Shown here: positions 33,852 through 45,299 of the stretch, piece after piece
Layout of the letters: every line of letters starts with the position of its first letter
Position numbering within the stretch: the stretch's first letter is position 1
Made by a program: the position numbers and the translations under genes
The notes under the pieces: model-generated
Database searches by the model: none
Seen by the model: the letters and a program-made list of their open reading frames with translations, nothing else
What the model was told of the DNA's origin: nothing
Origin: Larus michahellis
Taxonomy: Eukaryota > Chordata > Aves > Charadriiformes > Laridae
NCBI RefSeq assembly: GCF_964199755.1
Contig: NC_133913.1
Span: 8,038,201 to 8,102,200 of the forward strand
Length of the DNA: 64,000 nt
Reading direction: 5' to 3'

Positions 33852-34826
33852 ATGAACCACACGACAGCAGTGGAATTTGTCCTCTTGGGTCTGACCAACA
33901 GCCGCCATTTGGAGATCCTCGTCTTTATGTTTCTTGTGATTGCCTACTTCTTGATCCTGCTTGGAAACGTTACTGTCATCAGCATCACTCTTGTGAATCA
34001 TTTCCTTCAGACCCCGATGTACTACTTCCTCAGAAATTTTGCCTTTTTGGAAATCACTTTCACCTCCACATTCATTCCCAGCACCCTCTACAGCCTTCTG
34101 ACAGAGAGGAAGATGATTTCCCTGCCTGGTTGTTTCCTTCAGATGCTGCTTTTCTTTTACTTGGGTACCTGCACATTTTTCCATGTGGCAACAATGTCCT
34201 TTGATCGGTATGTTGCCATTTGCCACCCTTTGCATTACACAACAATTATGAACAACAGATTCTGCCTCCATCTGGTCCTGGCTTGCTGGGCAGTGAGTTT
34301 TCTCTTGATGTTTCCTCCCACCATTATGATTGTCCAGTTGCCGTTCTGTGGTCCCAATGTCATGAACCACTTTTACTGTGATACTTCCATGTTGTTGCAA
34401 CTGTCCTGCACAGACACGGGGTTCATTGAAGGACTGATGCTTATCATACTAATTATCATCATACCTGGTACCTTAATAGTAACTGCTGTTTCTTATGGCT
34501 GCATTGGTATCACCATCTTGCATATACCATCTTCCACAGGTAGGAAGAAGGCATTTTCCACTTGCTCAGCACACCTCATGGTGGTGATGATATTTTACAG
34601 CACATCTATTTACAGGTATATCCGCCCAGCACAGCGAGGTGGGCAGCACTCTGACAAAGTTCTTTCTTTCTTCTTCTCTGTGGTGACTCAGATGCTTAAC
34701 CCTTACATCTACTCACTCAGGAACAATCAAGTCAAACAAGCCTTAAAGGAGAGCATGCTGAAGGCTTTTTCTAGCTCCCCAATGCTAGAAAATTTGAATG
34801 CTGGAGTAGCCCATCGAAGTCACTGA
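33852..34826 (+). CDS. Olfactory receptor (class II), intact
   Basis: A seven-helix odorant receptor of 324 residues. I chose the ATG at 33852 because it gives the usual start MNHTTAVEFVLLGL, with an N-glycosylation site; an in-frame ATG at 33798 lies before a splice acceptor and is probably untranslated. Family motifs in order: GN in TM1, LQTPMYYFL (usual LHTPMYFFL), MSFDRYVAICHPLHYTTIM at the end of TM3, SYGCIGITIL in TM5, KAFSTCSAHLMVV in TM6 and PYIYSLRNNQV in TM7. No stops or frameshifts, single coding exon. It couples to Golf in olfactory neurons if expressed. Subfamily is not certain; it looks closest to families 6, 10 or 11. Confidence 0.95.
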   Translation: MNHTTAVEFVLLGLTNSRHLEILVFMFLVIAYFLILLGNVTVISITLVNHFLQTPMYYFLRNFAFLEITFTSTFIPSTLYSLLTERKMISLPGCFLQMLLFFYLGTCTFFHVATMSFDRYVAICHPLHYTTIMNNRFCLHLVLACWAVSFLLMFPPTIMIVQLPFCGPNVMNHFYCDTSMLLQLSCTDTGFIEGLMLIILIIIIPGTLIVTAVSYGCIGITILHIPSSTGRKKAFSTCSAHLMVVMIFYSTSIYRYIRPAQRGGQHSDKVLSFFFSVVTQMLNPYIYSLRNNQVKQALKESMLKAFSSSPMLENLNAGVAHRSH

Positions 34827-35011
34827 ATGGTTTCCCAGATGCAACGTCAGCATTGTGGAACTGTGAATTAAAGATGCTGATTTCAAATGGTTTATGCTTT
34901 CTACGTATTATGTAGTTCCTTCTTCTGTTAGCAAGCAAAATATGCCAACACAGAAAGGATCTTCTAATCAAGACCTAGACTCAGCTTTGCCTGTGTATTT
35001 TTTCTCCTTGC

Positions 35012-35192
35012 TGTGGTGGGTTAGTGTTGGCTAACCGAATTCCCATCCAGCTGTTCACTCACTCCTTCCACCCCATAGTGGGACAGAGCAGAGGCAGAAA
35101 ACAGGAAAAACAGAAACAAGAAATCTTACAGGTTGAGATACAGACAAAGAGATGGTTTACCAATTGCTGTGGGGAGCAAACCAGATTGTGTT
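35012..35192. mobile_element. LTR-like element, left part (split by CR1)
   Basis: Starts TGTGGTGGGTTAGTGTTGG and continues with a CACTCACTCCTTCCACCCC block and a GAGATACAGACAAAGAGATG block typical of one abundant avian LTR. It stops where a CR1 tail begins. The rest resumes at about 36446. Confidence 0.65.
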
Positions 35193-36446
35193 TCATAGAA
35201 TCATGGAATGGTTAGAATTGGAGGAGACCTTAAAGATCATCTAGTTCCAACCCCCTTGCTATGGACATGGACACTTCCCACTAGACCAGGTTGCTCAAAG
35301 CCCCATCCAAGCTGGCCTTGAGCACCTCTAGGGATGGGGCATCCACAGCTTCTCTGGGCAGCCTGTTCCAGGGTTTCACCTTACTAATATCTAGTCTAAA
35401 TCTACCCTCTTCTAGTTTAAAATCATTACCCCTCATCCTATCTCTGCACTCCCTCATAAAAGAGTCCCTCCCCAGCTTTCCTGTAGGTCCCCTTTAGGTA
35501 CGGAAGGCAGCAATAAGGTGTCCTGGAAGCCTTTCTTCTCCAGACCAAAAATCCCAAATCTCTCAGCCTTTCTTCATAGGAGAGGTGCTCCAGCTGTCTG
35601 ATAGTCTTTGTGGCCTCCTCTGATCTCGCTCCAACAGGTCCATGTCCTTCTTTTGTTGGGGGTCCTAGAGCTGGACGCAGTACTCCAGGTGGGGTCTCAT
35701 AAGAATGGAGTAGAGGGGCAGACTCCTCCCCCTTGACCTGGTGGCCATGCTTCTTTTGATGCAGGCCAGGATGCAGTTGGCTTTCTGGGATGTGAGCACA
35801 CATTGCTGGCTCATGTTGAGCTTCTCGTCCACCAGCACCCCCAAGTTCTTCTCCTCAGGGCTGCTCTCAATCCATTCTCTGCTCAGCCTGTATTTGTGCT
35901 TGGGATTGCCCTGACCCAAGTGCAGGACCTTGCACTTGGCCTGATTGAACTTCATGAGGTTCATACAGGCCCACTTCTCAAGCCTGTCCAGGTCCCTCTG
36001 GATGGCATCCCTTCCCTCCAGCGTATCGACTGCTCCACACAGGTTGGTGTCATTGGCAAAGTTGCTGAGGATGCACTCAATCCCACTGTCCATGTCTCCG
36101 AAAAAGATGTTAAACAGCACCAGTCCTAGTACCGACCCCTCAGGAATGCCATGCGTCACTTGTCGCCACTTGGACATCGAGCTGTTGACCACAGTTCATT
36201 GAGTGTGATTGTCCAGCCAACTCCGTATCCACTGAATGGTCCATATGTCAAATCCACGTCCCTCCAATTTAGAGACAAGGATGTTGTGCAGGACAGTGTC
36301 AAATGCTTTGCACAATTCCAGGCAGATGATGCTGGCTGCTCTTCCTTTATCTACAATCACTGTAACACCATTGTAGAAGGCCACCAAATTTGTCAGGCAT
36401 GTTTTGCCCTTAATGAAGCCATGTTGGCTGTCACCAGTCACCTCTT
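35193..36446 (-). mobile_element. CR1 LINE, about 1.25 kb, inserted in an LTR
   Basis: Minus-strand CR1. The 3' tail is at the left (TCATAGAATCATGG) and the reading goes leftward through reverse transcriptase blocks ([15 protein letters not shown] near 36380, [20 protein letters not shown] near 36130) to the C-terminal YEERLRDLGF block near 35580. Long open stretches but with stops and frame changes. The 5' end falls near 36446, where LTR-like sequence resumes. Confidence 0.9.
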
Positions 36447-37001
36447 TGGGGAGAATTAAATAATTGATTGCCAATTAAAGTGGTTTTAGTTTGTGACAAA
36501 CAAAGTCAGATAATAAATCAACACCTTCACTTCCCCCTTTCCAATGCTCAATTTTATTCATTTATTCCAGGCTCCTCCACTGCTGCCCCAAGCAGGACAG
36601 GGTGCGTGGGAGGGTTATGGTCAATACATAGTGTTTGCCTTCTGCTACTCCTTTCCTCTGGCACTTTTCCTCTGCTCTAACGGGGGTTCTCCACAGGCTG
36701 CAGTTGCATATCTGCTCCACCATGGGGTATTTCCTCCTCCTCCTCTGATCTTGCTGTTCCTTCTGTTGTTTCTCACTCTTTTTGTTCCCTCCTCCTCACT
36801 CTAGCTGTCAGTTTCTGCCCTTTCTTAAAGATGTTTTCCCAGAGGTGCCACCAGCTTCACTCATGAGTTCAGCTTTGGCCTGTGGTGGGTCCATTTTGGA
36901 GCCAGCTGGAAGTGGCTGTGTCAGGTACAGAGCAGGCCTTTGTCTCGTCTCACAGAGACCACACCTGCAGGCCCCTTGTTACCAGAATCTTGACATGTAC
37001 A
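36447..37001. mobile_element. LTR-like element, right part
   Basis: Continues the element that starts at 35012: an AATTAAATAATTGATTGCCA block, C-rich middle, TTAAAGATGTTTTCCCAGAGG, then GGTGGGTCCATTTTGGAGCC, ending near TGTACA. Both halves together give a plausible single LTR of about 0.74 kb. No clear target-site duplication. Confidence 0.6.
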
Positions 37002-37003
37002 CC

Positions 37004-37148
37004 TGTGGTAGGTTAACCTTGTCTGGCTGCCAGACACCCACCAAGCAGCTCTCACAGGCCCCTTCATAACAGGATGGGGGAGAAAATAAGAAGAAAAAGC
37101 TCATGGATTAAGATAAAGACAGGGAGATCACTTCCCAATTACCGTCAC
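37004..37148. mobile_element. Second LTR fragment of the same family
   Basis: Begins TGTGGTAGGTTAACC and repeats the start of the LTR family seen at 35012 (GGGGGAGAAAATAAG, AAAGACAGGGAGATCACTTC). It is cut short where CR1 sequence begins. Confidence 0.6.
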
Positions 37149-37445
37149 AGGTAATGGCTGAACTAGGAACTCCTTGTGGAGCTCAAGAGGAAAAAGAAGT
37201 TGTACGACCTCTGGAAGCAAGGTCAGGCTTTGCAGGAAGATTACAGAGCTATGATTTGTATATGCAGGGAGAAGACATGAAAGGCCAAAGCTCAATTAAA
37301 ATTTAAACGGGCCAGTGTTGTATCTGGTAATGAGAAGGGCTTTTTTAAGTACATCAATAGCAAAAGGAAGTCTAAAGAAAACATTGGGCTGATACTTGTT
37401 GAAGATGGTCACCTGACTAACAGGGATGAAGATAAAGCAGAGGCA
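37149..37445 (+). mobile_element. CR1 LINE, central ORF2 fragment
   Basis: The + strand encodes a CR1 segment between the endonuclease and reverse transcriptase domains (KKKLYDLWKQGQAL-like, then NEKGFFKYINSKRKSKENIG). It is cut at 37446 by an opposite-strand CR1. Confidence 0.75.
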
Positions 37446-38195
37446 TAGAACCACAGAATCTTTTAGGTTGGAAAACACCATTAAGATCATCAAGTCCAAC
37501 TGTTAACATTACCAAGTCCACCACTAAACCACGTCCCTCAGCAGCATGTCTACACGTCTTTTAAATGCCTCCAAAGATGGTGACTCAACCCTGGATCAAA
37601 TGCTTGACAACCCTTTTGGTGAAGAAATTTTTCCTAATATCCAATTTAAATCTCCCCTGGTGCAACTTGAGACCATTTCCTCTTGCCCTTGGAAACTTGT
37701 TACTTGGGAAAGGTGACTGACCTGCACCTCGCTACACCTCCTTTCAGGTAGTTGTAGAGGGATAAGGTCTCCACTCAGCCTCCTTTTCTCCAGGCTGAAC
37801 ACCGCCAGCTCCCTCAGCTGCTCCTCATAAGACTTGTTCTCCAGACCCCTCACCAGCTTCGTTGCCCTCCTCTGGACTCGCTCCAGCATCTCAAGGTCTT
37901 TCTTGTGGTGAGGGGCCCAAAACTGGACAGTGTTCAAGGTGAGGCCTCGCCAGTGCTGAGTACAGCAGGGCAATCACTTCTCTAGTCCTGCTGATGACAC
38001 TGTTTCTGATACAGGCCAGAATGCTGTTGGCCTTCTTGTCCACCTGGGCACACTGCTGGCTCATATTCAGCCGGCTCTTGACCAACACCCCCAGGTCCTT
38101 TTCCACCGGGCAGCTCTCCAGCCACTCTTCCCCAAGCTTGTAGCTCTGCATGGGGTTGTTGTGCCCCAAGTGCAGGACCTGGCATTTTTGCATTT
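37446..38195 (-). mobile_element. CR1 LINE, 3' part, different subfamily
   Basis: Minus-strand CR1 with tail ATAGAACCACAGAATC at the left. Leftward it reads [40 protein letters not shown] and the C-terminal region. A different subfamily from the copy at 35193. Confidence 0.88.
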
Positions 38196-41100
38196 TTGAA
38201 TGTCTGTCTGTTCCCAGAGTTCTTTGAGGTGTTGAGATCCTCATATTTTTAGAAAAAGAGCATGCTCTCCAACATTAAAAGATCAAATTAACATTATTAT
38301 CAAAACTGTTATGTTAAGCTTGCTCAGTTTCACTCCCTGGCAAGAGACCCTGCACAGGAAATGCCCTGCCTTCTCTATTTTGTTAATGTCTAACTTCATT
38401 ACTTGTTCCTTGTCTAGGGTCTAATGAAGACACTAACTATACGTGGCCAGCTTGGTTTATTGGATTCTTCTTTACAGATTTGTCCAAGGACCGCCAAGTG
38501 CAGCCAGCCAGCCCTGTATGTTTCATGCAAATTGCCTAATGTTCCTTTACGTCTGGTATGTTTTTTCCCCAGGGAGGGTTGGTTAATAGATTAAAAAAAG
38601 AAACTGAATTGTGAACAAGAACTTTGTTACATGGTAACACAGAAAACAAGGAACAGCACTTGGGCCATGCAAGTTTGAGGTCCAACGTCTGCTGCTAACA
38701 CACCGCTAAGGAGTTTCAGGGATGATCACAGCAGTGTGTAATCACTGTGCTGTAACATATGCACAAGTTGGCATAGTGTGTCGTTTGTATGATTTTTTAA
38801 TTTTTTTTTTGTGATTTTCTATCTATCTGATTCTTTAAATACAGTTGCGTTAGAAGGCAGGTTTATGTTTGCCCCAACAAGAGACCAGTCCCTTTGAGCT
38901 GGTAACATACAACTTTCTGCTGTAGAGCCTGTTTATTGTCTTTGCATTTCCTAATCAATGGACTTGGTCATGCTTAGTGTCTCTGGTATCTCTTATTTTT
39001 CTTTGAATATAACTTCTTATTGCAGATGACAAGTGTCAGCACTTGTGTCTAGTTTTCAGTTACAATAACAACTTTCTTTGTTTTTGGATCACCACCACTT
39101 CTGGACTTTGTGTATTTGGATCACCAGTAAATTTATTTTCAACAAACTTTATTATTACAATCTTGTCATAACAAAAGGTGATGAACAGGAGCCAGGCTGC
39201 TAGTAAATATTTTCTTTGAAAACTACAGTTTGCGGATGATACTACAGAAAAAACAAAGAAAATAATCCAAAAACTAAAAGACATGGCTTGGGTCAGTTCT
39301 TGTGAGGTCACCGGAGCCTGAGTAGCTGATAGGGCAGGAGGCTGGTGTCTGTGCATGTGATGTCAGTGGGGGCACAGATTGCACAAGTGGTGGAGGTGCC
39401 TCCTGCTGGTGTTCTCTCACTTCTGTCATCTCTCCAGTCCTTGAAGGGGGTTGGTGTTAGAGCACTTGATAAGGAAACAGACAATCTTCTTATCAGAGCA
39501 ATTCATGAAAAGGGGGAGACTTGGGAGAAAGGAGGAGGAAAAGGCTTTAACATGGTAATTTAAGACTGAACATATAAGAAAGATTTTAATGTCTGAATTT
39601 TTCACTTTCCTGTATAAGGTTCAACTCTGGGTCAAATGCTTCTTTAAGCAGCCATTTTCCCTCTGTTTCATCCAGCAACACCTGGGTATTCTGAGCCTGT
39701 CCATAGTGCTGTAGATGAAATGGTTGAACAGGATACAAAACCCAGTGATGTAAACAGAGACTGCTTTGCTGAGGTGCTCTTCTGCGGTGCGTGGGTTTAG
39801 GTCACGTGAAGAGGCAGCTATCACAGGAGACAGGGATCACAGTGAGCTGAGAAGTGCAGGTGCAGAAGGCATTTTGCCTTTCCTGAAGCTGAATATGTTA
39901 CACATATGATGATGTTAATGTAAGATACAAAAGAGGTGGTGAGTGTATCCAGGAGGAAAAACCAACACATCTGTCAAGAAATTCAGGTAGTTCAGGAGCT
40001 CTGTGTCCCTGCAGGGAAGTCTGAGTAATAGCAAGTTACCACCATTGGTTAATGGCTAGAAAAAGTTAGTGGCATCTGGGCTGCAGAAGAACATCTGGAA
40101 AAGTACAGTCCCTGGGCCAAAAATAAGGAGGAAGGGCCCTGGCCATGACAAGATAAGCAGAACACACACTTCCACGTTTGTTGTGCTTACATTGTGTCAT
40201 GGCCTACAGTGGCCATATGTGGTGTTCTCGAGAAATACATATTATTTTGGATAGCCAGCCCTGGTTCCTGTTAAATTCCCTCAAGCAGTACGGGTCTGCT
40301 TTCCACTCACCTCTCCAAGTATGATACATTTTAGCTCTCGGTGAGCAGTTCAATCAGTTATTTGTCTTGATTTCTTTCCAGTCCTCTCCTTATTGCAGCA
40401 ATATTTGAGATGCCCTCCTCTGTGATCATTAGGCAAAAATAAAATATTAACCCCTGTATTTCTTATTTTGTGTATTCATTGTCATAAAATTTGTATCGGA
40501 GAAGGAACATGATTAGTTTAGAGGTAGTCAGTAAAGCTGACATTTTATTTATATATATATGTCTTTTTAAGTTGGACCTACAAGATTCAGAGTTTTAACT
40601 GAAACCAAATCTTCTCTTAATTCTGGAAATTATGGTGACTCACATATTGAGTGAATAGAGACATTCCTTGTGTCTTTATGGCTTGGCTTGTTTCTGTCTC
40701 ATTTGAATGCTTCTTTACACATAGTTATTTATCTTTTTTCTTGTTCTTCATCTCTCCTGCTTCTCTCTGTTTCTTTTAAGGACTCATCTACTCTCCCGGA
40801 GTTTTAAGCAGATATGGCCAGCCTGTCTATAACCCAGAATAATTAACTGTCACATGCCTTGAGAACAGTTTATAGACATTGAGAAATGCCTGATTTCTAA
40901 ACTGTTGATCTGTGTAGCCAGCTAGCCCCTGGTGAAGATGTTTCTTCATCCCAGCAATGATGTATAGTATATGAAAGTCAGCTTTGTTGCCTGCTCTTTT
41001 TGGCACTTGAAAAGAGGAGCTGCTATTAGAAGTCTCAGTATGGGGACAAGGTGGTGTTGGGTCACTGCCTGCACGTTTCTGCCTGTCTGTCTCATCAGAT

Positions 41101-41655
41101 TGCACTTGAATAATATTTTCAGTTCTGTGATACTTTTACACCACTTTGAACATCATCTAGCACTCCATGTGCAAATAGTCTGTTGTGTGCTTTCGTCTTT
41201 TAAAAGAACATACCATTGTTTATCCATGGACATTGAAAGCAGCTGGTATAATAAGCTTCTCACTGAAAGAAGAGTTACTGAAGACTGGATTGGGAATTTT
41301 AATAACCGTAAACTTTACCACTTAGTTGGTTCTAGGTAAAAGAAGTCTTCTAGGACTCTTACATTAATATATTGTTTAATAGTAGCATCATTTATACTAC
41401 TAAACTGTTTTAATTGAACAGATACATTTTTTTATTGTGTCTTTGGCATCTACAAAGTATCCTGTATGCAACATGCACAATTTCCAAGTTTAGACATTTT
41501 TTTACTCACTGGAAGGAATTTTGTATAAGAATGGAACATGGGGAGAAAAATCATACACACAGGAATGCTGCTGCTTTTGCAAACTTAAAGAACCTGTCTA
41601 AGATGAGCTGCAGTTTATGTAGAAAGTCAGGAATGTGGAGATCTTGAAAATGCCC
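38196..41655. other. Intergenic, nothing recognised
   Basis: AT-rich sequence between a CR1 and an olfactory receptor. Short open frames only; no repeat with clear ends, no RNA gene. Confidence 0.5.
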
Positions 41656-42642
41656 TTATTGTCTACTCAATTTACAGTTCACTCTGAAAGCATTTGAACC
41701 CCTTAGGATGTGGGAGGTAGTGTCCCTCAGAGCATCCCTGACCTGCTGGTTCCTCAAAGTGTAGATGAAAGGATTAAGCAAGTGAGTGAAAACAGCTGTC
41801 TGCAGGGTGACTGCCTTCTTGAGGCTGAAGGAAAGCTCTTTGTTTGGCACTATATACATGAAGATGGCACTGCCATAGAATATGGAAGCCACAGTGATAT
41901 GGGAAGCAGAGGTGGAGAACGCCTTTTTCCAGCCTGAAGATGAGGGGATATGGAGAATAGTGATGATGATGTACAGATATGAGAGGATGGTAAATAGCAG
42001 AGAGCATAGGAGCACCACAGTGGACAATACAAACTTCACCAGCTCGAGGAGATGGGTATCTGCACAAGAGATGTTGATCAAAGGCTCAAAGTCACAAAAA
42101 AAGTGATCAATAACATTTGGCCCACAGAAGGGGAGCCAGGAGATAATGATCATGGGAGAGAGGACAGAGAAGAAGCCCCCAGCCCAAGAAGCCAATCCTA
42201 GTTGGAAGGACGTCTGGATGCTCATGATGGTGGAGTATCTGAGTGGGATGCAGATGGCCACATAGCGATCAAGTGACATGACAGCCAAGAGAATGACTTC
42301 GGTAGTGCCAAAAAAGAAGTAGAAGTAGCATTGTGAGATGCATCCAGCCACAGAGACAGTCTTTTCCAAAGAGATAAAATCTTTCATCATTTTTGGAACA
42401 ATGGCTGTTGCCATCATGATATCCAGGAAAGAGAGATTGCAAAGGAAGAAATACATGGGGCTGTGGAGTCGACAGTCAGTCAGTGTGATTGAGATGATGG
42501 TCACATTCCCAGAGACTGTCAGTACATAGATTATGAGAAACACAATGAAGAAGAGGACATCCAGTTCCCAGACCACAGGAAAACCCAGAAGTATGAATTC
42601 AGTCACCACAGAGCTCTGGTTAAACAGCAGCTTGGCAGGCAT
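41656..42642 (-). CDS. Olfactory receptor (class II), intact
   Basis: A 328-residue single-exon odorant receptor on the minus strand, opposite in direction to its neighbours. It starts MPAKLLFNQSSVVTEFILLG, with an Asn-Gln-Ser glycosylation site. Motifs: GNVTIISI in TM1, LHSPMYFFLCNLSFLDI, MSLDRYVAICIPLRYSTIM after TM3, LSYLYIIITIL in TM5, KAFSTSASHITV in TM6 and NPFIYTLRNQQVRDAL in TM7. The Cys of KAFSTC is Ser and Asp stands in MSLDRY, both seen in other receptors. No disabling changes. The upstream 500 bases take part in an inverted repeat. Confidence 0.95.
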   Translation of the reverse strand: MPAKLLFNQSSVVTEFILLGFPVVWELDVLFFIVFLIIYVLTVSGNVTIISITLTDCRLHSPMYFFLCNLSFLDIMMATAIVPKMMKDFISLEKTVSVAGCISQCYFYFFFGTTEVILLAVMSLDRYVAICIPLRYSTIMSIQTSFQLGLASWAGGFFSVLSPMIIISWLPFCGPNVIDHFFCDFEPLINISCADTHLLELVKFVLSTVVLLCSLLFTILSYLYIIITILHIPSSSGWKKAFSTSASHITVASIFYGSAIFMYIVPNKELSFSLKKAVTLQTAVFTHLLNPFIYTLRNQQVRDALRDTTSHILRGSNAFRVNCKLSRQ

Positions 42643-42744
42643 CTGTGACTTCAGCTTGGCAATAGGGTCTTAATAATGAAACAGAAAAATGTATTTCAAT
42701 GCAAATGTTTTCTTAGTCCTAGTAGGTATCATTAGTTGAACTCT

Positions 42745-42925
42745 GGGAGGGGGGGACTTGTAACGTCTCTAGTGTCTCTTTCCTTCTAAACATAGATTTT
42801 ATCAACAGGATTATTTCCACTATCTCATTAATATGGGGTAGAAGCTTGTACCTGGACTCTAAAAACTGTCATAACTTAGTTTGGAAGGAACTTTTGGAGG
42901 TCTTGTCCTGCCCTTTGCTCCAATT
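42745..42925 (+). repeat. Inverted repeat, left arm
   Basis: Sequence from GACTTGTAACGTCTCTAGTG through AGGATTATTTCCACTATCTC to TTGGAGGTCTTGTCC, about 100 bases upstream of the receptor start at 42642. Its reverse complement, roughly 90% identical by eye, lies at 45113-45296. Confidence 0.85.
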
Positions 42926-43620
42926 AGGGCTAAATTCAAAATTATGTCATATTACTTAGGGTCTTGCCTACTAAATTTGTGACCATGCCAAAGGATGGAG
43001 ATCCCACAACCTCTGCGGGTTCCTGGTCCAGTCTTAACAATGCCAAAAGGCATTTCTTTTTCTCCTGTCTATTTAGGATTTCTCATGCTGCAATGTTATC
43101 AGATTGCCTCTTCATCTTGCATGGTGCACCTCTGAGAAAAGTGTGACTTCATCTTGTCTACAACCTCCCTTAAAGAGTTCAAAACTGATGCTAGATACCC
43201 AGAACTGACCACACACACACACACACACACACACTTTTGTCTTCCCTTTTCTAGTCAAAACAGATTCAGTTCTCACTGTCTCTTTCTCATATACTCATCT
43301 TCCTGCACCCAAACTCTGTGATAGTCTCTTCTGAGAGAAAAGAGACTTTCCTCCACATTAATCTTGTATTGGGCAGCATAAGGGCAAACCAAATATTGCT
43401 TTCCTGTTTCTGGCCCCACTACTGCTAATTAGAGGCAAACAACAATTTCCATTTATCTCCTAGATGCACTTTTGCTAATGCAGCCTGGTGGGTTGCCAGC
43501 CTTCATCAATGCAAGGGCGCAGTGCTGGCTCTAGATCACCTTACTGTCCACTAGGACTCCCACATCATTTTCTGGACAGTTATTCCTTAGTCAGCCAGTC
43601 TACTGTTACTCACACATTTT
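42870..43620 (-). mobile_element. Ancient CR1 LINE fragment
   Basis: Matches, in minus orientation, the body of an old CR1: TTGGAAGGAACTTTTGGAGG, GATGGAGATCCCACAACCTC, the GCACCTCTGAGAAAAGTG block, CCCAGAACTGACC, and near 43470 GCAGCCTGGTGGGTTGCC. A (CA)13 microsatellite at 43209-43234 interrupts it. Confidence 0.65.
43209..43234. repeat. CA dinucleotide microsatellite
   Basis: An uninterrupted CA run of 26 bases. A shorter GT run sits at the matching place in the opposite inverted-repeat arm (about 45096-45110). Confidence 0.95.
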
Positions 43621-45061
43621 TTTTTAGTACCTAAATTACTTAAATTCAGTTTGCATACACAAATTTCCCACAAAATGCTTTACCATCTCTATTGCTGAGT
43701 ATGCAGTGCCTGACAAATGCTGCTTGAATGGACAGTGGAGCAGGCAAGTAAAATACCAAGAAAGAGCAGAGTTCCAGGAGTGCAAATGATAGAGGTTTAT
43801 GATCTTTATGGTAACCTTAATGGTTTTCATCTGAATTAATAAATTTTCATTGTGCTGCCTCTGTCTTTCTTGTAACTGTTTAGGTAGACTGATGTTTTTG
43901 ATGCTAAGTGTGTATGATGACAGAGAAATAACTGCCAGAATAAAGTGTATGTGAAAAACGTGCAGTTTTGAGAAAGGACTCTATGTGTTGACACAGCGAA
44001 ACATCACATGTGAAGACATTCTCCACATCTAATGTAGTTTCCTCTGCCTCTCTTTATGGTAAATGCAGACTACACAAATTGTAAGCTGACAAATTACAGG
44101 CTAGGAGTCTTTTATATAATGTATTTCTGTTGACCAGGCAGAGATGAATTACAGCCTGGTCTCTATTGCCTATATCTGAATATTTTAGGGAGATTTGGGA
44201 GTGATGAATGTATGTTAGGTACCACCATGTAGTCAGATGACTAAAACCTGCAAGCTTCTACCTATGAGAATGTAAATGAGATAAGAGAAAACAGGAAATA
44301 AAAAATTACCCAAAGGAAAAAAAGTTCCATAATCAAATCTTGTACATACCTTTGGAGCAATTTCTTCTAGCCTGTTTTGCAGAGAGCACAGAGCTCAGTT
44401 GGATGGCTACTTCATTTCATTTGGGACGACGACGGCTATTATGGCTGTCCATCCAATCTAGTGATTTTGAGATAACATTGGAATGATGAATATGTGTAAT
44501 GGTTTCCCTGTGATCTATAACAGAGGAATCAAAGCAAAGGACTTACTGGATGGGCAAATAAATAGGTGGCATAAAAGTATAGTGTGGAGGAAGAAAAGAG
44601 GTGGAGTCTCTCTTTAAGCATCACTAATGCATTTATTAAGAATAAATAGGTAACGGCTTTACTTCTATTCCTTGGACAGAACAACTTAATGCTTTCAGCT
44701 AACAATACCCAGTAGACCCATGTGTGAACATGCCAGAGAAAGCATCCCAAATGACCACGATAAAACAAAAAGAATAGGATTTGTCTTGTGCTCCCCAGCT
44801 GAACACATCAAATTTGAAGTAGTGGACATAACAGGCCATCTCATGGCATTGAGGTTCAATAAAATACAGCAATAAGGAGGGGTCTGGAATGCTGTCAACA
44901 TCTAAATTCAATGAAAATTTATGTATGATTTCTGTTAGCTGTGTTGTGCTTCATTCGACTTTACCCTTTCAGTTTGCATATATACTATGCATTGTAGATT
45001 TATGTGGTTTATGCTCAATATAAGGGTAGACATATCTCAGCACCACCTCTTTCCTTCCTCT
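43621..45061. other. Spacer between inverted-repeat arms
   Basis: AT-rich; no genes or repeat ends recognised. Confidence 0.5.
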
Positions 45062-45296
45062 TAAACGTGTTTTGACTAGAAAAGAGAAGGCAAAAGTGTG
45101 TGTGTGTGTGCTAATCGGAGAAAAGGGTGGGACAAGACCTCCAAAAATTCCTTCCAAACTAAGTTATGACCATTTTTAGATTCCAGGGACAAGCTTCCAC
45201 CCCATATTAATGAGATAGTGGAAATAATCCTGTCGATAAAATCTATATTTAGAAGGAAAGAGACATTAGAGACATTAGAAGTCCCCCTTCCCAAAG
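45062..45296 (-). repeat. Inverted repeat, right arm
   Basis: Reverse complement of 42745-42925 (in 45113-45296) plus a second matching block: 45062-45112 pairs with 43209-43262, including the GT/CA run and CTTTTCTAGTCAAAACA. About 285 bases present in the left copy are missing here. The arm ends where CR1 sequence begins. Confidence 0.8.
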
Positions 45297-45299
45297 ACC

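Noticed and set aside
33849-34400. A 183-codon minus-strand frame over the first olfactory receptor.
   Set aside because: Antisense shadow of the intact receptor on the + strand.
44529-44911. Overlapping minus-strand frames with Trp/Phe-rich text.
   Set aside because: No known family recognised and no gene structure; AT-rich chance frames are likely.
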